From the NCBI GenBank assembly GCA_018266775.1, contig JAFDZS010000007.1, forward strand, positions 248,001 to 312,000: DNA of 64,000 nucleotides, given 5' to 3'. The translations under genes and the position numbers were made by a program. Shown piece by piece: positions 8,572-16,407 of this stretch (position 1 is its first letter; each line of letters opens with the position of its first letter). The stretch comes from Bacteroidota bacterium. Its GTDB lineage: Bacteria; Bacteroidota; Bacteroidia; Chitinophagales; Chitinophagaceae. The notes under the pieces were generated by a model. It saw nothing but the letters and a program-made list of their open reading frames with translations. It was not told where the DNA came from and ran no database searches.

Positions 8572-9735
8572 TTGCCTGGCGTTTATATACATATTCCATT
8601 TTGCAAACAAGCCTGCCACTATTGTAATTTTCATTTCTCCACATCGCTGAAACAAAAACAACCTTTGCTGGAGGCATTGATCAAAGAAATACAATTAACA
8701 CCATCATACGCAGCAAACGAACAAGTAACGAGCAGTAAGGAAATCATTTCCACAGTATATTTTGGTGGCGGCACACCCAGTATATTAACGGCAGATGATT
8801 TGCGATTGTTATTAGAAACCCTGCAGCAACGGTTTATTTTTACTGATGACATTGAGATCACTTTAGAGGCCAACCCAGACGATATTAATCCTGTTAAGCT
8901 GCTGCAATGGCTGCAAATGGGCATTAACCGTTTGAGTGTGGGCATACAAAGTTTTGAGGACAGTGAACTGCAATGGATGAACCGTGCCCATACTGCTGCG
9001 GAATCTGTTCGCTGCATTGCTGAAATTAAAGCCGCAGGATTTACCAATTTTTCTATCGATTTAATTTATGGTTCTCCATTATCCACCTATGAAACCTGGA
9101 AAAGAAATGTTGATGTTGTCACCCAACAGCAAATTCCACACATCAGTTGTTATGCACTTACGGTAGAACCACGAACTGCATTGCATACCATGATCAGGCA
9201 ACAAAAAAAAGCCGCGGTGGACAGCAATCACCAGGCAGAACAATTTCAGCAACTGATGCAATGGATGCGGCACAGCGGTTATGAACATTATGAAATCAGC
9301 AATTTTGCCCTGCCCGGATACAGAAGCAGGCATAACAGCAATTACTGGTTGCGTTCTGTAAATGGTGAAGGCATATCTTATTACGGTTTTGGCCCTTCTG
9401 CCCACTCCTACGATGGCATTCACCGGCGCTGGAACATTGCCAACAATGCCCAATACATTGCGTCATTGCAAAACGATATTTTATCTTTTGAAGAGGAAAC
9501 ATTAACGAAACAACAGCAGTTAAACGAATATATTATGACTGCGCTGCGAACAACTGAAGGAATCGACACGAATTATATCAAACTAATTTTTGGTGCTGCC
9601 GCAGCAGCGCAACTTTTAAAGAATGTGGCTAAATATGAACGCCTGCAACAGGTTATTGTTGCCAATAACAATATAGTGCTGACTGGTGAAGGAAAATTAT
9701 TTGCTGATGGAATTGCGGCAGACCTGTTCTTTTAA
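8572..9735 (+). CDS. hemW: HemW, radical SAM haem chaperone (HemN-like)
   Basis: The 387-aa protein starts at a TTG giving MPGVYIHIPFC, which aligns with the usual first residues of HemW (M-x-G-x-YIHIPFC), so the TTG start is well supported. The radical SAM cluster motif is C11-x3-C15-x2-C18 (CKQACHYC). Further motifs are YFGGGTPS, EANPDD, RLSVGIQSF, IDLIYGSP, YEISNFALPG and the C-terminal HemN-C region (YIMTALRTTEGID). HemW binds haem and an iron-sulfur cluster and delivers haem to proteins; older annotation calls it oxygen-independent coproporphyrinogen oxidase. It is divergent from the Omp85-like gene, with 55 bp between the starts. Confidence 0.93.
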   Translation: MPGVYIHIPFCKQACHYCNFHFSTSLKQKQPLLEALIKEIQLTPSYAANEQVTSSKEIISTVYFGGGTPSILTADDLRLLLETLQQRFIFTDDIEITLEANPDDINPVKLLQWLQMGINRLSVGIQSFEDSELQWMNRAHTAAESVRCIAEIKAAGFTNFSIDLIYGSPLSTYETWKRNVDVVTQQQIPHISCYALTVEPRTALHTMIRQQKKAAVDSNHQAEQFQQLMQWMRHSGYEHYEISNFALPGYRSRHNSNYWLRSVNGEGISYYGFGPSAHSYDGIHRRWNIANNAQYIASLQNDILSFEEETLTKQQQLNEYIMTALRTTEGIDTNYIKLIFGAAAAAQLLKNVAKYERLQQVIVANNNIVLTGEGKLFADGIAADLFF

Positions 9736-9839
9736 TGGTGTGCATGTTTTCTTACATAACGCACCAGTTCTGCCAATGATAATACAGCCACCATAATGAT
9801 GATTGCGGTACCGCTGATATGTGAAAATGAAAATGGCAT
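9732..9839 (-). CDS. Candidate 35-aa single-helix membrane protein
   Basis: An ATG at 9839 opens a 35-codon frame reading MPFSFSHISGTAIIIMVAV, continuing LSLAELVRYVRKHAHH. One hydrophobic helix (about residues 10-24) is followed by a basic, His-rich tail, the usual layout of a small inner-membrane protein with a cytoplasmic C-terminus. The stop overlaps the last 3 bp of hemW on the other strand. gpsA lies upstream on the same strand, ending 33 bp before this ATG. I do not recognise a family. Coding potential is suggested by composition only. Confidence 0.4.
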   Translation of the reverse strand: MPFSFSHISGTAIIIMVAVLSLAELVRYVRKHAHH

Positions 9840-9871
9840 TGTTTTAAACTGCTATAAAGTTAGTGTGCTTT

Positions 9872-10915
9872 TTACAATAAAGTTGTTTCTATTTCCTTAA
9901 AACCTTTTTTTGCAGGCAGGTTTTCCCACAAAATTTTATAAACGGTTTCTGCAATAGGCATTTCGGCCTTAACTGTGTTATTGATGAGATACATGCATTT
10001 ACTGGCGTTGTATCCTTCCGCCACCATATTCATTTCCAGTTGTGCGGCTTTAACGGAATAGCCTTTGCCAATCATGTTTCCAAATGCCCGGTTGCGGCTG
10101 TGCAGCGAGTAACAGGTTACCAGTAAATCGCCAAGGTAAACTGATGCGGCATAGTTGGTAGTATGCGGTTTGGCAACATTGTTTGCCGGATGATGATCAA
10201 TTGAGCCTACCTGGATATCCTGCACGCCCAGTGCCCGTAAAAAACTGGCCATTTCATCGGCACTGTTGGCAATCAATACGCTCAGGAAATTATCGCCATA
10301 ATCAAGGCCGTGTGCCATACCTGCGCCAACTGCATAAATATTTTTCAAGATTGCTGCATACTGCACACCATAAATATCATTGTTCTCAATCGTGTTAAGA
10401 TAAGGTGTTTTAAAATGTGTGGCCAACTGCTGTGTAATTACTTCATCAATACCAGAAAACGTGAGGTACGATAATTTTTCTGCCGCCACTTCTTCTGCAT
10501 GGCAGGGGCCCAGCACTGCAAAATAGTTTTTCAATTCAACATTAAATTCCTGCTGCAAATACTCGTTAAGTAAAACATTATGTTCGGGCATGATACCCTT
10601 AATGGCAGAAATAATTTTTTTTCCTGCGAAGATATTTTTATCGAGGTTTTTCAAAACATCTCCTGCATAAGCAGAAGGCACTGCGATAATGATACAATCT
10701 GAATGCTGAATGACTTCAGCTGCACTTGTAGTAAGCGTCATTTTATTGACGGCTAACTGTGCTGATGATAAATATTGCGGGTTGTGATGGCGTGACTGAA
10801 TATGATCTATAGCAGACTGGTTCCTGTTCCACCAATAAATATGATTGCCGTTATCAGTTAAAATTTTTGCAATTGCTGTACCCCAGCTGCCGCTTCCTAA
10901 TATTCCAAAATTCAT
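9872..10915 (-). CDS. gpsA: NAD(P)H-dependent glycerol-3-phosphate dehydrogenase
   Basis: The 347-aa protein carries the N-terminal dinucleotide-binding loop G7-x-G9-x-W-G (GILGSGSWGTAIA), AVPSAYAGDVL, the KGIMPE region, LGPCHAEEVAAE, and the catalytic-lysine helix QYAAILKNIYAVGAGMAHGLDYGDN. It ends with the C-terminal helical domain (PIAETVYKILWENLPAKKGF). GpsA reduces dihydroxyacetone phosphate to sn-glycerol-3-phosphate for phospholipid synthesis. Length and motifs are canonical. It stands between hemW (convergent) and rnc (same strand, 93 bp upstream), and the spacer to rnc carries an inverted repeat rather than an obvious promoter. Confidence 0.95.
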   Translation of the reverse strand: MNFGILGSGSWGTAIAKILTDNGNHIYWWNRNQSAIDHIQSRHHNPQYLSSAQLAVNKMTLTTSAAEVIQHSDCIIIAVPSAYAGDVLKNLDKNIFAGKKIISAIKGIMPEHNVLLNEYLQQEFNVELKNYFAVLGPCHAEEVAAEKLSYLTFSGIDEVITQQLATHFKTPYLNTIENNDIYGVQYAAILKNIYAVGAGMAHGLDYGDNFLSVLIANSADEMASFLRALGVQDIQVGSIDHHPANNVAKPHTTNYAASVYLGDLLVTCYSLHSRNRAFGNMIGKGYSVKAAQLEMNMVAEGYNASKCMYLINNTVKAEMPIAETVYKILWENLPAKKGFKEIETTLL

Positions 10916-10941
10916 CGTTGTAATTGATAATTGATAGTTGT

Positions 10942-10993
10942 ATAATGGATAATTAAGGCAGGTTCCAGCCGGACATTATTAATTATCCATTAT
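10942..10993. repeat. Inverted repeat in the rnc-gpsA spacer
   Basis: ATAATGGATAATTAA (10942-10956) pairs perfectly with TTAATTATCCATTAT (10979-10993), a 15-bp AT-rich stem around a 22-nt loop. The surrounding TTGATAATTGATAG-type sequence is of the low-complexity kind often found between Bacteroidota genes. It could act as an RNA-stabilising hairpin; no T-run is present. Confidence 0.6.
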
Positions 10994-11008
10994 TTCATTG
11001 TCCATTGC

Positions 11009-11719
11009 TTAAAGTCCTAATTTTTCCACGGCTAATTGTGCAGCAATCTGGCTGGCATCTTTTTTATTATACCCTTTGGCTTCTGCAATTAATTCACCAT
11101 CCACCGTTGCACCAATGGTAAATAAACGGCGTCCATTTTCGAACTTTTCTTCCAGTGTTTCAAACTCCAGCGCCTTGCCATTTTTATTGGCCCAGCCATA
11201 CAGCCTGTTTTTGATATTGATCTCAATCACTTCCAGGTCTTCAGTAAACAAGTGTGGCATAATGATATATTTTTCCACCCATTTTTGTGTACCGGCATAG
11301 CCTTTATCTAAATACACTGCACCAATCAGTGCTTCTAATGTATTACCAAATATCTGCGAAATTTTAAGTGAGTTATCGTATTTATTATAGAAAGTGATTT
11401 TCTTCAGGCCCATTTTCAATGCAATATCATTCAGCATCTGGCGGTTAACCATTTTACTGCGCATCTCTGTTAAAAAACCTTCGCCTTTGTAGGGATATTT
11501 ACGAAAGAGATAGTGTGCAATAACAGAACTCAGCACAGCATCTCCTAAAAACTCCAGCCGCTCATTATTTTCGTCTGCCCCTTCCCTTACGCTCCGGTGG
11601 CTCAAAGCTGTTTTGTATAACGCAACATCACCCGGCGTAAAGCCAAGGATATTGTTGAGTTGCTTTTTAAACTCCTGGTTTTGGTTCCTGTTTTTGAAAA
11701 AATCTTTTATGAATTGCAA
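11009..11719 (-). CDS. rnc: Ribonuclease III
   Basis: The 236-aa protein has an N-terminal RNase III domain with the signature NNERLEFLGDAVLSS (E56 and D60 being catalytic-type residues), TEMRSKMVNR, and the helix FGNTLEALIGAVYLD with E129. A C-terminal double-stranded-RNA-binding domain follows (NIKNRLYGWANKNGK to GYNKKDASQIAAQLAVEKLGL). It processes rRNA and other structured RNA. The residue four before the EAL motif, Asp in E. coli (ADTVEAL), is Asn here (GNTLEAL). The frame opens with TTG at 11719 and has no ATG nearby; an in-frame TAA sits shortly upstream, so TTG (or a nearby ATT) must serve. Probably cotranscribed with acpP-fabF. Confidence 0.94.
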   Translation of the reverse strand: MQFIKDFFKNRNQNQEFKKQLNNILGFTPGDVALYKTALSHRSVREGADENNERLEFLGDAVLSSVIAHYLFRKYPYKGEGFLTEMRSKMVNRQMLNDIALKMGLKKITFYNKYDNSLKISQIFGNTLEALIGAVYLDKGYAGTQKWVEKYIIMPHLFTEDLEVIEINIKNRLYGWANKNGKALEFETLEEKFENGRRLFTIGATVDGELIAEAKGYNKKDASQIAAQLAVEKLGL

Positions 11720-11888
11720 AGCCTGTTTGAAAATATTTAAGTGAAGTTAAAATATTTTTATCACTCAGTTGATGAATTTTAAGGTTTCGCAGGCATTCAA
11801 AGGATTGTACGAAAAGTACGGGGTTCATTGGTGAAACAATCATTTCACCGGCATTACCCGGCAAACAATCATCATGCAGAATAATCAA
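11667..11888 (-). CDS. Candidate 73-aa ORF between fabF and rnc (TTG start)
   Basis: In the 194-bp fabF-rnc gap a frame opens with TTG at 11888, preceded by an unusually good AGGAGCGG ribosome-binding sequence, and runs 73 codons (MIILHDDCLPGNAGEMIVSP...). It ends 53 bp inside rnc in another frame. The composition is protein-like, but such a long overlap is unusual. I recognise no family. It may be a real small protein translationally coupled to rnc, a decayed gene, or chance. Confidence 0.25.
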   Translation of the reverse strand: MIILHDDCLPGNAGEMIVSPMNPVLFVQSFECLRNLKIHQLSDKNILTSLKYFQTGFAIHKRFFQKQEPKPGV

Positions 11889-11913
11889 CCGCTCCTGTAA
11901 ATTACTGGTTTGA

Positions 11914-13167
11914 TTATGGCACGTACTTTTTTACAATTACACTGGCATTATGCCCTCCAAATCCGAAGGTATTGCTTAATGCTGCGTTTACTGTACGCTG
12001 CTGTGCTTTATTGAAGGTGAAGTTCAGTTTAGGATCGAGTTCAGGGTCGTCGGTAAAGTGATTGATGGTGGGAGGAACCACATCTTTAGTTACGGCCATA
12101 ATACAAGCCAATGCTTCCAGTGCACCCGCCGCACCAAGGCAATGCCCTGTCATACTTTTGGTGGAGCTGATATTCAGATTATAGGCATGATCTCCAAACA
12201 CACCAAGGATCGCTTTGGTCTCAGCAATATCTCCTAATGGTGTTGATGTACCGTGAACATTGATATAATCAATTTCGCCGGGCTGCATACCAGCATCTTT
12301 CAATGCGGCAAGCATTACATTTTTTGCACCCAAACCTTCAGGATGCGGGGCTGTAATATGATGTGCATCTGCAGTGGCACCACCGCCTGCAATTTCGCAA
12401 TAAATTTTTGCGCCCCGCGCCAGTGCATGATCCAGGCTTTCGAGCACCAGTACGCCCGATCCTTCACCCATAACAAAACCATCCCTTTCTTTATCAAAGG
12501 GGCGGCTTGCTGTTGAAGGGCTGTCATTTCTTTCGCTCAGCGCTTTCATGGCATTAAACCCACCCACACCTGCGGCGCTTACCACTGCTTCGCTGCCACC
12601 CGTAACGATTACATCTGCCTTACCCAGGCGGATATTATCAAAGGCATCAATAATAGCATTGGTGGAAGAAGCACAGGCAGAAACAACGGCGAAGTTGGGG
12701 CCACGGAAACCATGGCGGATGGATATTTGCCCTGCGGCAATATCCAGTATCATTTTTGGGATGAAGAAAGGGTTGAACCTTGGTGTTCCATCGCCTTGTG
12801 CAAAATTGATCACCTCTTCCTGGAAGGTAATGAGGCCGCCAATTCCGCTGGCAAAAATTACACCTACACGGTCACAATCCACATTATCTTTTGTAATACC
12901 CGCATCTTTTACTGCTTCATCGCTTGCTATTAAAGCAAACTGGCAATAGCGGTCAATTTTGCGGGCTTCTTTACGGTCTAAATAAACGGTGGGATCAAAG
13001 TCTTTAACCTCACAGGCAAACCTGGTTTTAAACTTGCTGCAATCGAATTGCTTAATAAAATCGCACCCGCTTACCCCGTCTGTCAAACCCTGCCAATATT
13101 CATCAACAGTTTTGCCTAACGGCGTAAGGGCACCTAATCCGGTTACTACTACGCGTTTAAAAGCCAT
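11914..13167 (-). CDS. fabF: Beta-ketoacyl-ACP synthase II
   Basis: The 417-aa condensing enzyme starts MAFKRVVVTGLGALTPLG. The catalytic Cys is in VVSACASSTNAI and the two active-site histidines are in NVHGTSTPLGD and STKSMTGHCLGAAGALEA. Other KAS motifs are ERDGFVMGEGSGVLVLE and NTFGFGGHNASVIVKKY. FabF elongates acyl-ACP by condensation with malonyl-ACP in type II fatty-acid synthesis. It directly follows acpP (29-bp gap), the conserved acpP-fabF pairing, and precedes rnc. Length is normal and nothing is odd. Confidence 0.97.
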   Translation of the reverse strand: MAFKRVVVTGLGALTPLGKTVDEYWQGLTDGVSGCDFIKQFDCSKFKTRFACEVKDFDPTVYLDRKEARKIDRYCQFALIASDEAVKDAGITKDNVDCDRVGVIFASGIGGLITFQEEVINFAQGDGTPRFNPFFIPKMILDIAAGQISIRHGFRGPNFAVVSACASSTNAIIDAFDNIRLGKADVIVTGGSEAVVSAAGVGGFNAMKALSERNDSPSTASRPFDKERDGFVMGEGSGVLVLESLDHALARGAKIYCEIAGGGATADAHHITAPHPEGLGAKNVMLAALKDAGMQPGEIDYINVHGTSTPLGDIAETKAILGVFGDHAYNLNISSTKSMTGHCLGAAGALEALACIMAVTKDVVPPTINHFTDDPELDPKLNFTFNKAQQRTVNAALSNTFGFGGHNASVIVKKYVP

Positions 13168-13196
13168 AAAGTTTACCTGTGATAGTTAAATGAAAA

Positions 13197-13433
13197 TTAC
13201 TTAGCGTGTTCTTCTAAGTAAGCAACAGCCTGTCCAACAGTAGTGATGGTCTCGGCTTGCTCATCAGGAATAGAGATGTTAAATTCTTTTTCAAATTCCA
13301 TAATTAGTTCAACTGTATCCAGGCTATCGGCGCCTAAATCATTAGTGAAAGAAGCCTCGTTGGTTACTTCTGCTTCATCAACTCCTAACTTGTCAACAAT
13401 TATTTTGTTTACCCTTGTTGCAATGTCTGACAT
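13197..13433 (-). CDS. acpP: Acyl carrier protein
   Basis: The 78-aa acidic protein starts [20 protein letters not shown]. The phosphopantetheine attachment site is Ser37 in [15 protein letters not shown]. It carries growing acyl chains for FabF and other fatty-acid enzymes. The ATG at 13433 is preferred over an in-frame start 30 bp upstream, because it gives the canonical ACP length and N-terminus. It is the first gene of the acpP-fabF-rnc unit and has a good promoter at 13461-13490. Confidence 0.97.
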   Translation of the reverse strand: MSDIATRVNKIIVDKLGVDEAEVTNEASFTNDLGADSLDTVELIMEFEKEFNISIPDEQAETITTVGQAVAYLEEHAK

Positions 13434-13460
13434 AATTTTAAAATTTAGTTTGTCTGGCTG

Positions 13461-13490
13461 CAAAAATATACATTTTGCAATAATTACAAA
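13461..13490 (-). promoter_or_regulatory. acpP operon promoter (-33/-7)
   Basis: On the minus strand TTTG (13487-13490) is followed after 18 nt by TATTTTTG (13461-13468), an exact -7 element. The start of transcription would lie near 13454, giving a leader of about 20 nt before the acpP ATG. Confidence 0.65.
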
Positions 13491-13756
13491 GAAATATAAA
13501 AAAGCTCATTTTCATGGCTGAAATGGCAGTTGATTTTTGTTGCATTGTATGATAGTTGTTAACCGCAAACGTTTTCATGAACCGTTGTTTTTTATTGAAC
13601 CAGCACTCAAAAAAACAGCAGTATCAGGCACTGTTACAAAATCTTTATTTAATATATGACACAAGCCCTGCATATATTAACATTTTCAAAAAAAGTGTAT
13701 ATTGTAAGTCCATCTATGATTAAAAGACTGGCAATTTTACTTAAACCTTTCTTGCT
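13491..13756. other. Gene-free stretch between acpP and the acetyltransferase gene
   Basis: The region between the two divergent genes is AT-rich. Apart from the acpP promoter at its left edge I see no terminator, RNA gene or conserved repeat in it. No clear TAnnTTTG element precedes the acetyltransferase ATG. Confidence 0.5.
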
Positions 13757-14185
13757 ATGGCCTTAAAACAAATCGAACACGGATCTAAAGAGTATAAGCA
13801 AATGGTGGCTTTGCGCATGGAGATTTTGCGTAAACCACTGGGACTGAATTTTACAGCTGATGAACTGGCGAGGGAAAAGGAAGATATTTTGATTGGTGCT
13901 TTTGATGAAGACATCATTTTGGCCTGCTGCCTGTTGACTAAAGTAGATAACAGCACCGTCAAACTCAGGCAAATGGCTGTACAAAATAACCTGCAGGGAA
14001 AAGGCATCGGCGCCAGTATTATGAACTTTGCTGAAAATGTGGCCCGTGATAAAGGCTACAAAAAATTAATGATGCATGCACGGGATACCGCAATCGGTTT
14101 TTATGAAAAATTCGACTTCAGGGTTAAAGGCAGTGAGTTTATTGAAGTGAATGTACCACACCACGTGATGGAAAAATGGCTGTGA
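13757..14185 (+). CDS. GNAT-family N-acetyltransferase
   Basis: The 142-aa protein has the GNAT fold in order: an N-terminal LRMEILRKPLG segment (the 'ELA'/RxEVLR-type start), strands with DIILACCLLTKVDNSTVKLRQMAV, the acetyl-CoA-binding motif A (QNNLQGKGIGASIMNFAEN, with Q-x-x-G-x-G), and motif B (MHARDTAIGFYEKFDFRVKG). It closely resembles the short ElaA/YjcF-like GNAT group. The substrate cannot be told. It is a single gene, divergent from acpP. Confidence 0.85.
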   Translation: MALKQIEHGSKEYKQMVALRMEILRKPLGLNFTADELAREKEDILIGAFDEDIILACCLLTKVDNSTVKLRQMAVQNNLQGKGIGASIMNFAENVARDKGYKKLMMHARDTAIGFYEKFDFRVKGSEFIEVNVPHHVMEKWL

Positions 14186-14273
14186 GCAGGGTGAATGGGC
14201 AATGGTGAATGGTGAAGGTTGATAGACATAAACCAGTTCACTAATTAACCAATTAACTCATCAACCATTAAAC

Positions 14274-14756
14274 TTAAAACCCCTTCTTAATTTTCTCATT
14301 CAGCATTGCCCTTGCATTTAAAACATCCTCATCTGTAAATGCGTCTTTAGGTACAATAAAGAACGATCGGCTGTTAAAGTATAAATGAAAAAAATACGGG
14401 CTTTCAATCCAGTTACTGAATTCTCTCCACTCCCAGCTTCTTCCGCCCCGTTCATTTTCTATCCTGAATTCATTGTTCGTTAAAATTGCCCTGAGGCGAT
14501 CTTTAAAAGTAGGTGCTTTTTTATACACCATTGCCGGCAGCAAATACCAGAAAGTGATCATTAATATAAACCACAGCATAGAACTTACCAGGAAGGGTAA
14601 TGGCAATATTTTTTTTGCAGCAAACAGGATGGCAGATAGAATAGCAAACACATTAACCAGTATGATCATTATTTTAATTTCCCGCCTTGAAATAAAATGA
14701 TACCGTAATGCCTGGATTACTTTTTGCTTGTTGTAGGTAAAAAACGCTGATGTCAT
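14274..14756 (-). CDS. YcxB-like membrane protein
   Basis: The 160-aa protein has two membrane helices (about residues 30-47 and 52-73) and a soluble C-terminal half with RGGRSWEWREFSNWIESPYFFHLYFNSRSFFIVPKDAF. The pattern (two helices, then a PH-like strand run ending in F-x-x-VPKxAF) is that of the YcxB-like family. No function is established for the family. It is followed 24 bp upstream by the OmpA gene on the same strand, and the two may be cotranscribed. Confidence 0.7.
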   Translation of the reverse strand: MTSAFFTYNKQKVIQALRYHFISRREIKIMIILVNVFAILSAILFAAKKILPLPFLVSSMLWFILMITFWYLLPAMVYKKAPTFKDRLRAILTNNEFRIENERGGRSWEWREFSNWIESPYFFHLYFNSRSFFIVPKDAFTDEDVLNARAMLNEKIKKGF

Positions 14757-14780
14757 GGCGCAAAGATAACTGGTTCGGTT

Positions 14781-15272
14781 TTATTGGGCACAACTGTCGC
14801 CGGCAACTTTTCCTCCACCATCGGCGGGCATGCCGCCAATTAACCGGCCCCGTAAAGCAGCATTAAAAAAAACAACCCGCCTGTTGGCTGCACGTCCTTC
14901 AACGGTGTCATTTGCAGCTACTGGTTTGGAGCTGCCAAACCCAACGGCAATTAATCGTTTACAGTCTGCACCCATTTCGACCAAAGCTTTGCTTATGGCC
15001 AACGCTCTTTTTTCAGACAATGACTGATTAGCCTGTTCACTGCCGGAATTATCCGTATGGCATTCTATACGCAACAGGCTGATGTATGTTTTATCATCTA
15101 AATATTTTTTGATGATCTCAAGCGCAGCTTTGCCTTCTTTCGTTAAATGATCAGTGCCGGTTTCAAACTGAACCGTCCTGTTTATTTTTACTTCATTATT
15201 TTCGATAGTGTAATCCTGGGCAAACACCGTAACACTTCCCAAAAGCAATATTGAAAAGAATATGATTTTCAT
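14781..15272 (-). CDS. Small OmpA-family protein
   Basis: From the ATG at 15272 the protein is 163 aa: signal peptide (MKIIFFSILLLGSVTVFAQ), a short strand region, then an OmpA-like peptidoglycan-binding domain with VQFETGTDHLTKEGKAALE, IECHTDNSGSEQANQSLSEKRA and GFGSSKPVAANDTVEGRAANRRVVF. The Asp of HTDNSG and the Arg of NRRV are those that bind diaminopimelate in OmpA domains. It has no barrel, so it is probably a periplasmic or secreted wall-binding protein. The frame can extend 31 codons upstream, but the signal peptide fixes the start. The gene is divergent from the lipoprotein pair. Confidence 0.85.
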   Translation of the reverse strand: MKIIFFSILLLGSVTVFAQDYTIENNEVKINRTVQFETGTDHLTKEGKAALEIIKKYLDDKTYISLLRIECHTDNSGSEQANQSLSEKRALAISKALVEMGADCKRLIAVGFGSSKPVAANDTVEGRAANRRVVFFNAALRGRLIGGMPADGGGKVAGDSCAQ

Positions 15273-15296
15273 ACGCAGCGTCGTTTTGATTTCGTT

Positions 15297-15304
15297 TATT
15301 TTTG
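15297..15304 (+). promoter_or_regulatory. -7 element for the lipoprotein pair
   Basis: TATTTTTG on the plus strand is an exact TAnnTTTG match, 20 nt before the TTG start at 15325. No -33 TTTG at the right distance. It supports a short leader and the use of a TTG start. Confidence 0.45.
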
Positions 15305-15324
15305 AGTAAATAAAGCGGCCATCA

Positions 15325-16407
15325 TTGTTGAACAAATATAACCTGTTTATAGCTGTATGCAGCAAAACTTTCGCTGCTGTATGGTTACTTTCCGTCTTTT
15401 ATTCCTGCGGAAGAAAAACACAAAGCCATGTAGTGGTTCCTGCTTTTTATTACTGGAAATCAGTATTGTCACTGAACCAGTTTGAGCAGCAACAAATGAA
15501 TGCGCTTCATGTTCAAACTTTATACATCAAATGTTTTGATGTGGACTGGGATGACATTACACATCAACCCGTACCCAAGGCGAAACTGCAGTGCAATAAT
15601 TTTTCGTTACCTGATTCCCTGCATATCATCCCCACCGTTTTTATTACCAACGAATGTATTTTAAAAGTGGATAGTGGTTCAGTACCACAACTGGCCAATA
15701 AAATTCACCAGTTGGTGCAGGATATGATCACTGCTTACCATTTTAATAATATTGATGAATTCCAATTGGATTGCGACTGGACGCCTTCCACCAAAGAAAA
15801 ATATTTTTTATTGCTGCGTACTATTTACCATCAACCTTTTTCAGTGAAAGATAAAACTGTCACGCCCACATTATCTTCCACTATCCGTTTGCATCAAATA
15901 AAGTATATCACCAAAACAGGCGTGCCGCCTGTTAATAAAGGCTTGCTGATGTGCTATAACATGGGCAATTTAAAAGACCCTGCTGCTGAAAATTCAATAT
16001 TAGATGTGTCTGAATTAAAAAAATATATTGGCAACCTGCAGACTTACCCATTACCACTTGATGTTGGTTTACCGGTTTTTGACTGGAAAGTGTTGTTCAG
16101 AAATAATGCTTACAATGGATTAATTGAAAACTTACCGGATTCTTTGTTGACCAATCCTTTTGTTGCACAACAACACAACCGGTTTACTTTTTTAAAAGAT
16201 ACAGTACTGCAGGGTTATTCATTTCTTAAAGGTGATGTATTGCGCAATGAACAATGCGATGCAAAAACTGTTATAGAAGCCGCTGCACTCATTACACAAC
16301 AATTGAAAAATACCCGGTTAATGGTATCACTCTACCATCTTGATTCTGTAATTTTAAAAAAATATTCCCTTCATGAACTGGAAGCTATGTATAACAGCCT
16401 GCGTTAG
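15325..16407 (+). CDS. Uncharacterised lipoprotein, possible TIM-barrel (DUF3142-like)
   Basis: The 360-aa protein begins at TTG (15325 or the adjacent TTG at 15328), because no ATG precedes the signal peptide. The lipobox is FYSC (LLSVFYSCGRK). The body has AFYYWKSVLSL, TLYIKCFDVDWDD, IPTVFITNECIL, EFQLDCDWTPSTKEKYFLLL, GLLMCYNMGNL and LPLDVGLPVFDWKVLF. The alternating strands ending in Asp/Tyr-rich motifs look like a glycoside-hydrolase-type TIM barrel of the DUF3142 kind; this is a resemblance, not a firm assignment. The last 35 bp overlap the next gene, implying translational coupling. Confidence 0.7.
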   Translation: MLNKYNLFIAVCSKTFAAVWLLSVFYSCGRKTQSHVVVPAFYYWKSVLSLNQFEQQQMNALHVQTLYIKCFDVDWDDITHQPVPKAKLQCNNFSLPDSLHIIPTVFITNECILKVDSGSVPQLANKIHQLVQDMITAYHFNNIDEFQLDCDWTPSTKEKYFLLLRTIYHQPFSVKDKTVTPTLSSTIRLHQIKYITKTGVPPVNKGLLMCYNMGNLKDPAAENSILDVSELKKYIGNLQTYPLPLDVGLPVFDWKVLFRNNAYNGLIENLPDSLLTNPFVAQQHNRFTFLKDTVLQGYSFLKGDVLRNEQCDAKTVIEAAALITQQLKNTRLMVSLYHLDSVILKKYSLHELEAMYNSLR

